A DNA stretch of 64,000 bases from Ilyobacter polytropus DSM 2926 (GCF_000165505.1 NC_014632.1:372001-436000); one strand, 5' to 3'. Counted from the stretch's first letter, positions 47,105-56,402 are shown. Numbers and translations are program-made. Notes: generated by a model from the letters alone, not told the origin.

Positions 47105-48181
47105 ATGAAAAAAATAGACAGATATATCACGATGAATTTTATAAAGTCTATTGTCCTCAGTCTTTTTGGGTTTATAAATATTTTTATACTGAGCCAGCTT
47201 TTCAAGGTGATAAGATATGTCACCGAAGGAAGATTCGGAGGAGTAGATGCCATATATTATATAATCAGTTTACTTCCTGATATCATAATAAAGGTAATGC
47301 CTCTAGCTGTACTCCTAGGTGGACTCATGACAATAAACAAAATGGCCAGCAGCCTTGAGATAATAGCCTTAAAGACATCTGGAATAAGTTTTAAGAGGAT
47401 AATAACTTTTCCTATTTTAATAGCATTTATTATATCCTGTGGTGTCTATTATATGAATGACAAAATATACCCTGAATCTATAAAAAAATCCAGGGAGATC
47501 AAAAGAGGGGGCTATGAGGATATGGAGCTCCCTGAAAGCAGAAAAAAAGCCTTTCTCAGGGGAAAGGATAATTATGTATATTATGCAGAAAGTATAAACA
47601 GGATAACTTCTACTGCTGTAAATATAGAGATATTGGAATTAGATTCAGAATTTGAAAAACTGACCAAGATTATAACTGCAGAAAAGGGAATATACCACAG
47701 GGAAAATAAGCTGTGGAAGTTTGAAAATGTAACTGTAAATAATCTGGAAAAAAAGAGCAGCTATACTTTACCTGTGATGCAGGATGTCAGGTATGATGAT
47801 GAACCTGAGAGATTCCTGGCTCCTAGTGTAAACCCGAAACTCCTCACTATAAAAGAGATGAGAAGCACCCTAGGTGCTATAAAGCAGACTGGGGGAAATT
47901 CCAGAGAGATACTGATGGAGCTAGGGGACAGGACATCTTTCTCCTTTGCCAGTTTCGTAGTTTCATTTCTAGGACTGTCTCTAGGAAGCAGATATGTGAG
48001 GGGAGCCTCGGCTGTGAGTGTGGCAATGAGTGTGGGCCTTGGCTATAGTTATTACATAGTGCAGGCATCTATGGAGGCAATAAGTATGGGAGGGGTGATT
48101 CATCCCTTTATAGGGGCATGGATACCCAATATTTTATTTTTGATACTAGGTATTTATGCCATGTATAAAGCCGAATATTAA
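47105..48181 (+). CDS. lptG: LPS export permease LptF/LptG family, second copy
   Basis: 358 residues, starting on the base after the upstream stop (TAG then ATG). Same six-segment layout: IDRYITMNFIKSIVLSLFGF at the N-terminus and PLAVLLGGLMTINKMASSLE, a well conserved LptG-type block. The LptF/G/B genes plus the LptC/A-like protein make a nearly complete export machine; LptD/LptE are not in the window. Confidence 0.9.
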   Translation: MKKIDRYITMNFIKSIVLSLFGFINIFILSQLFKVIRYVTEGRFGGVDAIYYIISLLPDIIIKVMPLAVLLGGLMTINKMASSLEIIALKTSGISFKRIITFPILIAFIISCGVYYMNDKIYPESIKKSREIKRGGYEDMELPESRKKAFLRGKDNYVYYAESINRITSTAVNIEILELDSEFEKLTKIITAEKGIYHRENKLWKFENVTVNNLEKKSSYTLPVMQDVRYDDEPERFLAPSVNPKLLTIKEMRSTLGAIKQTGGNSREILMELGDRTSFSFASFVVSFLGLSLGSRYVRGASAVSVAMSVGLGYSYYIVQASMEAISMGGVIHPFIGAWIPNILFLILGIYAMYKAEY

Positions 48182-48202
48182 CAGAATGGGAGTTGACAAC
48201 TT

Positions 48203-49426
48203 ATGAAAATAGAGATACTAAAACTGAAAAACGGAATCCCGGTATTGATTGAGAATATAGAAAACCTCAATTCAGTGGCCCTTGGAATTTTCGTAAAAAC
48301 CGGAGCTAAAAATGAACTCCCAGGAGAAGAAGGGGTATCCCATCTACTAGAGCATATGATGTTTAAGGGAACAAAAAACAAAAGCTCTAAAGAGATATCT
48401 GAGACTATAGACAATGAAGGCGGTATAATAAACGCTTATACAAGTAAAGAGATGACGGTATATTATGTACAGCTTCTTTCTCACAAGCTAAGGGTGGGGA
48501 CAGATATTCTCACAGATATATTTTTGAACTCAACTTTTACAGAAGAAAGTCTAGAAAGAGAAAAAAATGTAGTTATAGAAGAGATAAAAATGTACGAAGA
48601 TATTCCTGAGGAAAAGGTTCATGATGAAAATGTGAGGTTTGCAGTAAGTGGAAGCCAGTCAAATATAGTCCTAGGAAGCATGGAAAGTGTAAAAAATATA
48701 ACAAGAGAAAAACTTGTTTCTTATTTTGAGGAAAGATATGTTCCTTCAAAAATGGTGATATCTGTGGCAGGGCGTGTAGATAAAGATGAAATAATGAACT
48801 TATTGAATGAAGGAATAGGAAATCTAGAAAGAGATGAATTTGAAAGAGAGTATGACGGAAAGATGTCTATAAACTCTGGGGAAAACATCATAAAAAGAGA
48901 TACAAACCAGATGCATCTTTGCTTTAATACAAAGGGAGTGTCCACAACTGATAAAATCAGATACTCAGTTTCTATAATCTCAAATATACTAGGCGGAAAC
49001 ATGAGCTCGAGACTTTTTCAGAAAATAAGAGAAGAAAAAGGTCTGGCTTATTCTGTATACAGCTATAACTCATCTTTTGAAGAGGGGGGACTCTTTACAG
49101 TGTATGCAGGAACCACCAAGGAAAACTACAGAGAAGTCATTGATATGATCAAAGATGAATTTGAAGAGATCAAAAAAGACGGTATAACTGAGGAAGAGCT
49201 GAGAAAGGCTAAAAATCAGTTTTTGAGTATGCTTACCTTCGGACTTGAGACAAGTAAATCTAGAATGAACAGAATGGCCAGCTCTTATCTAATCTATGAA
49301 AGAGTAAGGGATCTAGATGAGATAATAAAAGAGATAGAAGGCATAAGCCTAGAAGATATAAAAAATGCTGCATCTAAAATTTTTGACGAAAAATACTACT
49401 CTTGGACAATATTGGGAGATCTATAG
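48203..49426 (+). CDS. M16-family zinc peptidase
   Basis: 407 residues with the inverted zinc motif HLLEH (47-51) in GVSHLLEHMMFKGTKN and the downstream Glu in NVVIEEIKMYEDIPEE. A second, inactive M16-like half follows (MSSRLFQKIREEKGLAYSVY). No signal peptide is visible, so a cytoplasmic processing or peptide-degrading protease is likely. Single-chain size is that of the bacterial PqqL/YmxG-type peptidases. Followed by dut after 12 bases. Confidence 0.9.
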   Translation: MKIEILKLKNGIPVLIENIENLNSVALGIFVKTGAKNELPGEEGVSHLLEHMMFKGTKNKSSKEISETIDNEGGIINAYTSKEMTVYYVQLLSHKLRVGTDILTDIFLNSTFTEESLEREKNVVIEEIKMYEDIPEEKVHDENVRFAVSGSQSNIVLGSMESVKNITREKLVSYFEERYVPSKMVISVAGRVDKDEIMNLLNEGIGNLERDEFEREYDGKMSINSGENIIKRDTNQMHLCFNTKGVSTTDKIRYSVSIISNILGGNMSSRLFQKIREEKGLAYSVYSYNSSFEEGGLFTVYAGTTKENYREVIDMIKDEFEEIKKDGITEEELRKAKNQFLSMLTFGLETSKSRMNRMASSYLIYERVRDLDEIIKEIEGISLEDIKNAASKIFDEKYYSWTILGDL

Positions 49427-49438
49427 GAGGTATAAAAT

Positions 49439-49882
49439 TTGGAAAAGATAGAAGTGAAAATTCTCAAAGAAAACGGGGTAACCCTTCCTAAATATATGAC
49501 AGAGGGGGCATCTGGAATGGATGTCTGTGCTTATATGGATGAGCCTGTGACACTAAAACCCCTAGAAAGAGACCTTATACCTACAGGGATAAAGATGGAG
49601 ATACCCTATGGTTATGAGGTACAGGTAAGGCCAAGGAGCGGACTTGCCATAAAACACGGAATAACCCTTTTGAATACCCCTGGGACTATAGATTCAGACT
49701 ATAGGGGGGAGATAAAGGTAATAGTTGTAAACCTGAGCAACGAAGAGTATAAGATAGAGCCTGGAGAGAGAATAGGGCAGCTTGTTCTTCAAAAGGTATA
49801 CCAGATGAAATTCAACCAAGTGGACAGTCTAGGAGAGACAGAAAGAAGCGGCGGCGGATTCGGCCACACAGGGAAAAAGTAG
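49439..49882 (+). CDS. dut: dUTP diphosphatase
   Basis: Hydrolyses dUTP to dUMP, keeping uracil out of DNA. 147 residues with all five trimeric dUTPase motifs: SGMDVCAYM, RPRSGLAIKHGI, GTIDSDYRGEI, ERIGQLVLQ and the C-terminal RSGGGFGHTGK. The start is TTG (49439), with AGGAGG 8 bases upstream; no ATG is available nearby. Confidence 0.95.
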   Translation: MEKIEVKILKENGVTLPKYMTEGASGMDVCAYMDEPVTLKPLERDLIPTGIKMEIPYGYEVQVRPRSGLAIKHGITLLNTPGTIDSDYRGEIKVIVVNLSNEEYKIEPGERIGQLVLQKVYQMKFNQVDSLGETERSGGGFGHTGKK

Positions 49883-49903
49883 CGAAAAGAGAAAGAGGGA
49901 ATC

Positions 49904-51010
49904 ATGAAAAATAACAGAGATATAAGAGTTATACTCAAAAGAATGAAAAAAATGAATAAATCTCTTTTTATCAATACAATACTGATAGTTGCTGTCAGTC
50001 TTTTTTCTGTATTTAGTGCCACATATCAAAAGACCTATGGATTTTTTTATAGGGAACTTGTGTGGACAGGGATAGGTCTTGGGGTTTATCTTGTTTTTTC
50101 TTTTTTCAATTACAGAAATTATGCCAAGTATTCCAAGGTCATATATCTTTTTAATATAGTTTTGCTGGTCTCAGTATTTATATTTGGTGAGACCCGTCTA
50201 GGAGCCCAAAGATGGATACCTCTAGGACCTATAAATTTACAGCCGTCGGAATTTTCCAAGCTTTTTATAGTGCTGACTTTGTCAGAGCTACTGACAAACA
50301 AGTACAAGAATAATTTTCGTGGCATGAAACATATAGTTTTGAGCGGACTGCATATAGTACCTATATTTCTCTTGATAGCAAAGCAGCCTGACCTTGGAAC
50401 TTCTCTGGTGCTTATATTTTTATACTGCATCCTTATATTTATCCACGGAATCGACTGGAAATCTATATTTATAATAGCCGGTGCCGGGGCAGCCTTTGTG
50501 CCTGTATCATATTTCTTTCTTTTGAAAGATTATCAAAAGCAGAGAATCCTGACTTTTTTGAATCCAGAGGCAGATATGTTAGGAAGCGGATGGAATGTAA
50601 TCCAGTCAATGATAGCAGTGGGTTCAGGTGGAATGATGGGCAAGGGATTTTTTCAGGGGACACAGAGTAAGCTGAGGTTTTTACCTGAATCTCACACAGA
50701 TTTTATAGGGGCTGTTTTCTTGGAAGAAACAGGTTTTATGGGAGGGTTGCTGCTTTTAGCTCTTTATCTGGCTCTTATTATACAGATAGCAAGAATTGGA
50801 AGTACTTCTAGTGACACCTATGGAAAGCTCGTGTGTTATGGAATTGCCTCGATAATATTTTTTCATGCAGTTGTAAATATCGGTATGATAATGGGAGTAA
50901 TGCCTGTCACAGGGCTGCCTTTACTGCTCATGAGTTACGGGGGAAGTTCCTTTTTATTTACATTTATGATGTTAGGTATTGTGCAGAGTGTAAAGATATA
51001 TAAAGATTAA
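49904..51010 (+). CDS. rodA: rod-shape peptidoglycan polymerase RodA (SEDS family)
   Basis: 368 residues with about ten membrane segments. Signature blocks: GAQRWIPLGPINLQPSEFSK, KQPDLGTSLVL, and LPLLLMSYGGSSFLF at the C-terminus, which places it in the RodA/FtsW family. The lack of a long FtsW-type tail and the rod-shape genes' usual context favour RodA. AAAGAGGGA precedes the ATG. Confidence 0.88.
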   Translation: MKNNRDIRVILKRMKKMNKSLFINTILIVAVSLFSVFSATYQKTYGFFYRELVWTGIGLGVYLVFSFFNYRNYAKYSKVIYLFNIVLLVSVFIFGETRLGAQRWIPLGPINLQPSEFSKLFIVLTLSELLTNKYKNNFRGMKHIVLSGLHIVPIFLLIAKQPDLGTSLVLIFLYCILIFIHGIDWKSIFIIAGAGAAFVPVSYFFLLKDYQKQRILTFLNPEADMLGSGWNVIQSMIAVGSGGMMGKGFFQGTQSKLRFLPESHTDFIGAVFLEETGFMGGLLLLALYLALIIQIARIGSTSSDTYGKLVCYGIASIIFFHAVVNIGMIMGVMPVTGLPLLLMSYGGSSFLFTFMMLGIVQSVKIYKD

Positions 51011-51019
51011 GGAGAGAAA

Positions 51020-51889
51020 ATGGAGCATAAGATAGATAAAAACTTTCATGACACGAGACTTGATAAATATATAAGGAAGAAGTACGAGGGGATAAACCTA
51101 ACTGAGATCTTTAAACTTATAAGAAAAGGCCGAATAAAGGTCAACGGGAAAAAAGTAAAGCAGAATTACAGACTCCAGGATGGAGATATAGTAAAGGTCT
51201 TTTATATGGGGGGAGAGACTGCTGTAAAAAAATTCATAGATCTTTCCCCAAAAGAGACAGAGTATATAAAAAAAGGTATAGTCTATGAAGATGAGGATGT
51301 TCTTTTGTTTAATAAGTCTCCAAACATGGTTATGCACAAGGGAAGCGGTCATGACTATGGTCTCTCAGAGATGCTAAAATCTTACTATCAAAGAGAAGAT
51401 TTTACATTTATTAATAGAATAGACAAGGCGACTTCCGGTCTCATAATAGGTGCAAAAAATCTCCCTATGACGAGAAAACTATCTGAAGATATGAGAGATG
51501 GGAATATAAACAAGAGATATTATATACTGGTAGAGGGAAGAGTAGACAGGGAAGAATTTCAGATAAAAAGCTACCTTAAAAAGACAGATACCCATGTGGT
51601 AGAGTTAGAAAAGTATGAAAAAGGTGCAAAAGAGAGTATAAGTTATTTTAAAGTAGTCCAAAGAGGAAAAAACAGAACCATATTAGAGGGGACACTTGGC
51701 ACAGGAAGGACTCATCAACTGAGGGTGCACCTGGCCAACCTGGGACATCCTATCGTAGGAGATGCGAAATACGGGGAAAACACCAGAGGGGAGATGTGTT
51801 TGTTTTCTCATTATACTGAGATATTGTCTTTGGGTATAAAAGTAGATTTACCACTTCCTGAGGTTTTTAAAAACAAATTGACAAAGTAA
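51020..51889 (+). CDS. RluA-family pseudouridine synthase
   Basis: 289 residues. The N-terminal S4 RNA-binding domain (LDKYIRKKYEGINLTEIFKL and INVNGKK-like block) is followed by the catalytic domain with NRIDKATSGLIIG, in which Asp is the nucleophile, and GRTHQLRVHLANLGHPIVGD. Closest in layout to RluC/RluD. The rRNA target is unknown. Follows rodA by 9 bases; AAGGAGAG precedes the ATG. Confidence 0.9.
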   Translation: MEHKIDKNFHDTRLDKYIRKKYEGINLTEIFKLIRKGRIKVNGKKVKQNYRLQDGDIVKVFYMGGETAVKKFIDLSPKETEYIKKGIVYEDEDVLLFNKSPNMVMHKGSGHDYGLSEMLKSYYQREDFTFINRIDKATSGLIIGAKNLPMTRKLSEDMRDGNINKRYYILVEGRVDREEFQIKSYLKKTDTHVVELEKYEKGAKESISYFKVVQRGKNRTILEGTLGTGRTHQLRVHLANLGHPIVGDAKYGENTRGEMCLFSHYTEILSLGIKVDLPLPEVFKNKLTK

Positions 51890-51922
51890 AAGTGATTCTT
51901 ATAAAAATAAACTGATTTTATT

Positions 51923-51959
51923 TAGGTACAGATTCTATTATGAATTTGTACCTTTTTTT
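51923..51959 (+). terminator. terminator after the RluA-type gene
   Basis: GGTACA and TGTACC with an inner GATTC/GAATT pairing, followed by TTTTTTT. It marks the end of the long housekeeping run. Confidence 0.88.
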
Positions 51960-52007
51960 AATTTGAGTTACTGAGAGTATGAGAAGATTAGAGTCAAAAG
52001 AATTTTT

Positions 52008-52550
52008 GTCACGAATGGACACAGATAAAAGATAAAAAAATTAACACGAATAAGGATAAAACCTTTTTTGGCCACAGAGGGCACGGAGGTAAAAAAAAGA
52101 GTTACACAGAGAAAGATTAAAAGATTTCGTCACGAATGGGCACTAATAAAAGATAGAAAAATTAACACTAATGGGGATAAAACCTTTTGTCCACAGAGTG
52201 CACGGAGGTAAAAAAGAGAGTTACACAGAGAAAGATTAAAAGCTTTTGTCACGGAATGGGCACTAATAAAAGATAAAAAAATTAACATGAATGGGGATAA
52301 AACCTTTTGTCCACAGAGTGCACGGAGGGTAGAGAGAGTTTCACGGAGTTGAGAAATATAAAGTCAAAAGATTTTTTGTCACGAATTACACGAATTGACG
52401 CAAATTCAAAGATAAATGAAAGAACCTTTTTTGTCCACAGAGTGCACGGAGGTAAAAAAAAGAGTTACACAGAGAAAGATTAAAAGCTTTTGTCACGGAA
52501 TGGGCACTAATAAAAGATAAAAAAATTAACACGAATGGGGATAGGATCTA
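52008..52550 (+). repeat. family A tandem array, about 120 bp units
   Basis: Units begin GTCACG at 52008, 52129, 52248, 52378 and 52492 (spacings 121, 119, 130 and 114). Each full unit reads GTCACGAATGGGCACTAATA, AGATAAAAAAATTAACACGAATG, GGATAAAACCTTTT, GTCCACAGAGTGCACGGAGG and GAGTTACACAGAGAAAGATTA. The fourth unit has the variant TTACACGAATTGACGCAAATT; the fifth is partial. The region just before (GAGTTACTGAGAG..., 51964-52007) resembles the left end of the mosaic element at 27948. No gene lies between 51890 and 52800. Confidence 0.85.
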
Positions 52551-52660
52551 TTTTTTAGGGGTGCCTTTTCTTTGGTTACTTTTGCCCTGACCAAAGGGAG
52601 GAAATGCCCTTGGGGTACTTTGGGCAAGCAAAGAAAGTAACAGAAGCTTTTGTAGAAACT
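52551..52660 (-). repeat. partial family B copy with enlarged end hairpin (B5)
   Basis: TTTTTTAGGGGTGCCTTTTCTTTGGTTACTTT and GGGCAAGCAAAGAAAGTAAC match the right end of B2. Between them are about 40 extra bases that can themselves pair (GCCCTGACCAAAGGG... ...CTTTGGGC). The bulk of family B is missing. Directly follows the A array. Confidence 0.72.
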
Positions 52661-52800
52661 CTATAATTTAATTTCAAATAAATGAAACTACTTGGATTAA
52701 TTGATTAAAAAGAATTAATTTGACATATGTAGAACAAGCATATATACTTCTCACAAGTAATGTGCATATGCTTATTATGTTTTGTGAAGAGGAGAGTACA

Positions 52801-53040
52801 ATGAAAACCAAAAACTTTAAATCCAGATTGATTTATTCTATAGAATATATTTTTTCAGAAAAACTCCTTGTTGTAGAGCTCAATAAAGGCGGTATTTATA
52901 AATATTTTGGTGTACCTTTTTCTGAATACTTAAAGTTGAGGTTTTCCAAATCTCCGGGCCATTATTATACAAATTTAATTAAAAACAACGGTAAGTATAG
53001 ATTTGAAAAACATGATATAATACCTCTGAAAATAAGATAG
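52801..53040 (+). CDS. KTSC-domain protein
   Basis: 79 residues from ATG 52801, with AAGAGGAGA upstream; a longer in-frame start at 52720 is rejected for lack of a ribosome site. The fold is that of the small KTSC domain: LIYSIEYIFSEKLLVVELNKGGIYKYFGVPFSEY, then SKSPGHYYTNLIKNNGKY (here given as two blocks). The family is widespread and sometimes phage- or RNA-associated; its role is unclear. It is an isolated gene between repeats. Confidence 0.72.
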   Translation: MKTKNFKSRLIYSIEYIFSEKLLVVELNKGGIYKYFGVPFSEYLKLRFSKSPGHYYTNLIKNNGKYRFEKHDIIPLKIR

Positions 53041-53095
53041 TTTAGGTGAAATATTTAAAGTCTTTTTAGTCACCAATTACACGAATAGATAAATT

Positions 53096-53146
53096 AAAAA
53101 AGAGAGAAACTTTGGATAATCCAAAATTTCTCTCTTTTATTTTTGA
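53096..53146. terminator. bidirectional terminator of the Ser-rich protein gene
   Basis: AAAAAGAGAGAAA, then TTTGG-ATAA-CCAAA, then TTTCTCTCTTTT: a stem of more than 15 bp with A and T runs on the two sides. Confidence 0.9.
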
Positions 53147-53151
53147 TAGAT

Positions 53152-53517
53152 TTAGTTTTGGTAGCTATATGGAGTAAAAGGACCTGTCACCTGATTGGAA
53201 GCAGTAGAAGTCGCAATGGACGTTCCAGCTGCCAATGCACCGGCACTTGAATTACCAGATGAAGACTGGTTTCCGGAACCAGTAGATGTTGAAGAGTCAG
53301 AACTCATACCAAAGGCAGATGAAAAAGATGCTCCTAGTCCCCCACCACTACCAGTAGAAGTTCCTCCGGTAGAAGTAGATGGAGAACTAACTTCAGAATT
53401 ACCGCCAGAACTAGAATCTCCACTAGAATCATTATCAGCAGCAATAGCTACAGTGCTAAGCATTAGAAAAATTCCAGATATTATTAAAAATATTTTTTTC
53501 TTATTTATAAATTGCAT
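53152..53517 (-). CDS. small exported Ser/Gly/Thr-rich protein
   Basis: 121 residues. Signal peptide MQFINKKKIFLIISGIFLML... ending near VAIAADND; the mature part is low-complexity (SSGGNSEVSSPSTSTGGTST, GSGNQSSSGNSSAGALAAGT) with a C-terminal TGPFTPYSYQN. A strong AAGGAGGT in the - sense precedes the ATG, and a terminator follows, so it is a real gene. No family recognised; a surface or periplasmic linker-like protein is possible. Just downstream of the barrel-like gene at 53539. Confidence 0.65.
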   Translation of the reverse strand: MQFINKKKIFLIISGIFLMLSTVAIAADNDSSGDSSSGGNSEVSSPSTSTGGTSTGSGGGLGASFSSAFGMSSDSSTSTGSGNQSSSGNSSAGALAAGTSIATSTASNQVTGPFTPYSYQN

Positions 53518-53538
53518 AAAAAACCTCCTTATAAAAAT

Positions 53539-54384
53539 CTAGAATGTGAATCCAACTGCTAAAGACCCGATAAAACCTATGGCATCTTCGTCAGCTTCCT
53601 TGAAAAGATCTGTAAGGGCCAAGCCTAAAGTCACAGGATAGTCAGGAAAAGGCACAAGACTCGTACCAAAGGTGGTGATACCTGTGGTGTAGTCTAGGAT
53701 GAGACTCATCTGAGGGTGAAGGTATACTGCACCAGAGATAAATGGGTCTATTTTGCTGTCTCTGTCATCATCGGTATTTATATCTACGAAACTTTCATTA
53801 CCGAAACCTGCCGTTAATATCATAGGGGCTGTGTTATTTGGAAACAATTTTGTAGCAGCAGCATAAAAACTTTCATCTAGTTCATCTTCACTAGAATCGT
53901 GCCAGATATCAAAGTTTGACATTCCTACGGCAACTCCCACTCCATATTCTGGGAAAGTATGACCCACACTTAGATTAAGTGAACCTCTGTTGAAAGCACC
54001 TCCGTCAGAAGGATCGATACTTCCTATGGAAAGGGAAGCCGCTCCACCTAGTGATTCGAAGGGATCTCCGAAACCAAAACCAAATGCTGTAGCTCCGTCT
54101 GTGTCACTGTCTTTGTGAACACCAGATAATGCTGCAAATCCCACTCCCCATCCTGGAACTAAACCAGATGGAGCACCGAATGTGAATCCAGGAACAGTTT
54201 TCAACTGACTAAAATCGTCTACCAGATAAAAAAGTTTGTCAGATTCAGATTTTGTTTCTGTCATCTCTGCCTTTGATTTTAGCTCTGCCAATGCAGCGCT
54301 AGACCGAGAGAAATTATCTCCCTGGGCCATGGCCACAGAACTTATTATAAGTGTAGAGACTAAAGTGTTTCTTAGTAACTTCAT
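53539..54384 (-). CDS. predicted outer-membrane beta-barrel protein
   Basis: 281 residues from the ATG complementary to 54382-54384, chosen because TAAGGAGGA precedes it and a signal peptide starts there (MKLLRNTLVSTLIISSVAMA). The mature protein is rich in Gly/aromatic alternating strands (GVGFAALSGV, ATAFGFGFGD, GVGVAVGMSNFDIW, AAATKLFPNNTAPM) and ends GFIGSLAVGFTF. The terminal Phe and alternating pattern suggest a small barrel. No named family recognised. A weak - strand promoter (TTGAAA, 15 bases, TATAAC) lies at 54418-54444. Confidence 0.7.
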   Translation of the reverse strand: MKLLRNTLVSTLIISSVAMAQGDNFSRSSAALAELKSKAEMTETKSESDKLFYLVDDFSQLKTVPGFTFGAPSGLVPGWGVGFAALSGVHKDSDTDGATAFGFGFGDPFESLGGAASLSIGSIDPSDGGAFNRGSLNLSVGHTFPEYGVGVAVGMSNFDIWHDSSEDELDESFYAAATKLFPNNTAPMILTAGFGNESFVDINTDDDRDSKIDPFISGAVYLHPQMSLILDYTTGITTFGTSLVPFPDYPVTLGLALTDLFKEADEDAIGFIGSLAVGFTF

Positions 54385-54589
54385 AAGTATCCTCCTTAAA
54401 GTGTTAATTATAATTAAGTTATAGTACACATATTGAGTTTTCAATGCAAGAAAAAATAATTTTTTTGCGATTTTTTTGTATTTTTTGTGAGATGGTTGTG
54501 AACAATTGTATAGCTTAATGATAACTTTTGAAAATATACAATTTTTTTTGGAATATCCTTTATGAAAATTAAAAGATTGAAAATATTTC

Positions 54590-54766
54590 GTCACAAATTA
54601 CACAAATTTAAAGATAAATAGTAGAACCTTTTTTTGGCCACAGAGGGCACGGAGGATAGGAGAGAGTTTCACAGAGAGGAAAAATATAGAATCAAAGGAT
54701 TTTATCACGAATGGTCACTAATAAAAGAGAAGAAATATCAACACGAATAGGGATAAAACCTTTTTT
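54590..54766 (+). repeat. family A repeat, copies leading into the 161-bp array
   Basis: GTCACAAATTACACAAATTT, AACCTTTTTTTGGCCACAGAGGG, GAGTTTCACAGAG, then ATCACGAATGGTCACTAATA, CAACACGAATAGGGATAAAACC. These are two units of the about 120-bp form, grading directly into the tandem array at 54767. Confidence 0.8.
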
Positions 54767-55412
54767 GGCCACAGAGGGCACAGAGGATAGAGAGAGTTTC
54801 ACGGAGAAATACTAAAAGACATTTATAAATTATGTCAATAAAAAGATTTTCTCTGTGCAGCTCATGTTTAAGACTCTGTGTAACTCTGTGAGCAAAAAAT
54901 ATATAAAAAAAGAAATCAAAAGATTCTGGCCACAGAGGGCACGGAGAATAGAGAGAGTTTCACGGAGAAATACTAAAAGACATTTATAAATTATGTCAAT
55001 AAAAAGATTTTCTCTGTGCAGCTCATGTTTAAGACTCTGTGTAACTCTGTGGGCAAAAAATATATAAAAAAAGAAATCAAAAGATTCTGGCCACAGAGGG
55101 CACGGAGGGTAAGAGAGAGTTTCACGGAGAAATACTAAAAGACATTTATAAATTATGTCAATAAAAAGATTATCTCTGTGCAGCTCATGTTTAAGACTCT
55201 GTGTAACTCTGTGAGCAAAAAATATATAAAAAAAGAAATCAAAAGATTCTGGCCACAGAGGGCACGGAGGATAAGAGAGAGTTTCACGGAGAAATACTAA
55301 AAGACATTTATAAATTATGTCAATAAAAAGATTTTCTCTGTGCAGCTCATGTTTAAGACTCTGTGTAACTCTGTGAGCAAAAAATATATAAAAAAAGAAA
55401 TCAAAAGATTCT
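54767..55412 (+). repeat. four tandem 161-162 bp hairpin units (family A)
   Basis: Units start at GGCCACAGAG 54767, 54928, 55089 and 55251, with the next GGCCACAGAG at 55413. Each has a left arm (GGCCACAGAGGGCACGGAG, then AGAGAGTTTCACGGAGAAA), a centre (ACTAAAAGACATTTATAAAT and ATGTCAATAAAAAG), a right arm (TTCTCTGTGCAGCTCATG, then AAGACTCTGTGTAACTCTG and TGAGCA) and a tail (AAAATATATAAAAAAAGAAA, then TCAAAAGATTCT). The right arm is largely the reverse complement of the left, so each unit can fold into one long imperfect hairpin. Confidence 0.92.
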
Positions 55413-55520
55413 GGCCACAGAGTGTCACAGAGGCTTTCTTGTGCAACTTGGATAGATTTTTTAAAAAAACTATACACTATTAAAAATTAGATAATTTTTT
55501 TTTAATAAAGTGATAAAATA

Positions 55521-55549
55521 TTGTGCTAGAATAGTATTTTTGATATACT
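55521..55549 (+). promoter_or_regulatory. possible promoter of the polysaccharide/export operon
   Basis: TTGTGC (55521-55526), 17 bases, TATACT (55544-55549), about 110 bases before the first gene. The 55440-55658 gap has no gene. Confidence 0.45.
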
Positions 55550-55658
55550 AATCGGGAACTGTGTTACATATAAAAGTGACAGAAATAGGGAAAATAGTTA
55601 TATTTTTGGAAAAAACAATATCTAAAGAATAATAAAATAACATAAGCTGGAGGAAAAA

Positions 55659-56402
55659 ATGTTTAAAAAATCACGTTATGAGGAAGATATAAATACACAC
55701 TGGATGGAAGAAGACGATGAAATAGAGTTAATGGATCTGCTTTTTATTCTTATCAGAAGATGGAAAATGATAATTGCAATCGCTGTACCAGTAATAATAA
55801 TAGGTCTGACATATGCTGTATTAAAACCGGCTATGTACAAAGCCGAGACTACTCTCATGGTATCTAGCGGTCAGATATACTCTGTGGAAAAGCTGGATAG
55901 TTCTGAAATATCAAAAAATCAAAAGCTTGTATCTTCATATACAGAAGTTGCCAGAAGTAAGAGTATCATGAAAAATGTAATAAAAAGACTAGGACTAGAA
56001 GCAGAGCCTGAGGAGATAGCAAAACTTGTAAAAGTGACTCCTGTAGATGAGACAGAATTTATAAAGATCAGCTATACAGATATAAATGCCCGTAAGGCTA
56101 CTCTTATGGTAAATGAAGTATCAAAAGAGTTTATGCTTAAAATAAGAGATCTTATGAATTTTGAAAACTTGAAAATAGTGGAAAAGGCGGAAATACCAAC
56201 AAAACCAGAATCTAGAAAAAGAGTACTGATAGTAGCCATATCTGGAGTTTTGGGGATTATGCTAGGAGTATTTGGAGCCTTTTTAGTGGAGTTTTTACAC
56301 AGCAATATAAGAAAACCAGAGGACCTTCAAAATATAATGGGATGCAAAATTATAGCCAATGTCCCTGACTTTGAAAAAATAGAAGCAGAGGTGAAAAGAT
56401 AA
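55659..56402 (+). CDS. Wzz-type polysaccharide chain-length/co-polymerase protein
   Basis: 247 residues. Cytoplasmic N-terminus with IELMDLLFILIRRWKMI, first membrane segment about 36-56, a periplasmic region, and second membrane segment about 187-209 (VLGIMLGVFGAFLVEFL) followed by RKPEDL. This is the Wzz/CapA arrangement that, with the separate kinase that follows, controls polymer length of a surface polysaccharide. AGCTGGAGG precedes the ATG; the stop overlaps the next ATG by one base. Confidence 0.9.
   Translation: MFKKSRYEEDINTHWMEEDDEIELMDLLFILIRRWKMIIAIAVPVIIIGLTYAVLKPAMYKAETTLMVSSGQIYSVEKLDSSEISKNQKLVSSYTEVARSKSIMKNVIKRLGLEAEPEEIAKLVKVTPVDETEFIKISYTDINARKATLMVNEVSKEFMLKIRDLMNFENLKIVEKAEIPTKPESRKRVLIVAISGVLGIMLGVFGAFLVEFLHSNIRKPEDLQNIMGCKIIANVPDFEKIEAEVKR

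Noticed and set aside
54767-55412. Tandem array considered as a CRISPR
   Set aside because: Units are 161-162 bp with no short repeat/unique spacer alternation and no cas genes nearby.
54830-55477. A 215-codon - strand ORF with three near-identical 54-residue repeats (LWPESFDFFFYIFFAHRVTQ type)
   Set aside because: It is simply the 161-162 bp repeat array read on the other strand; units of 162 bp keep frame and the 161-bp unit breaks it. No ribosome site, and the same peptide appears from single copies at 59081 and 61097.
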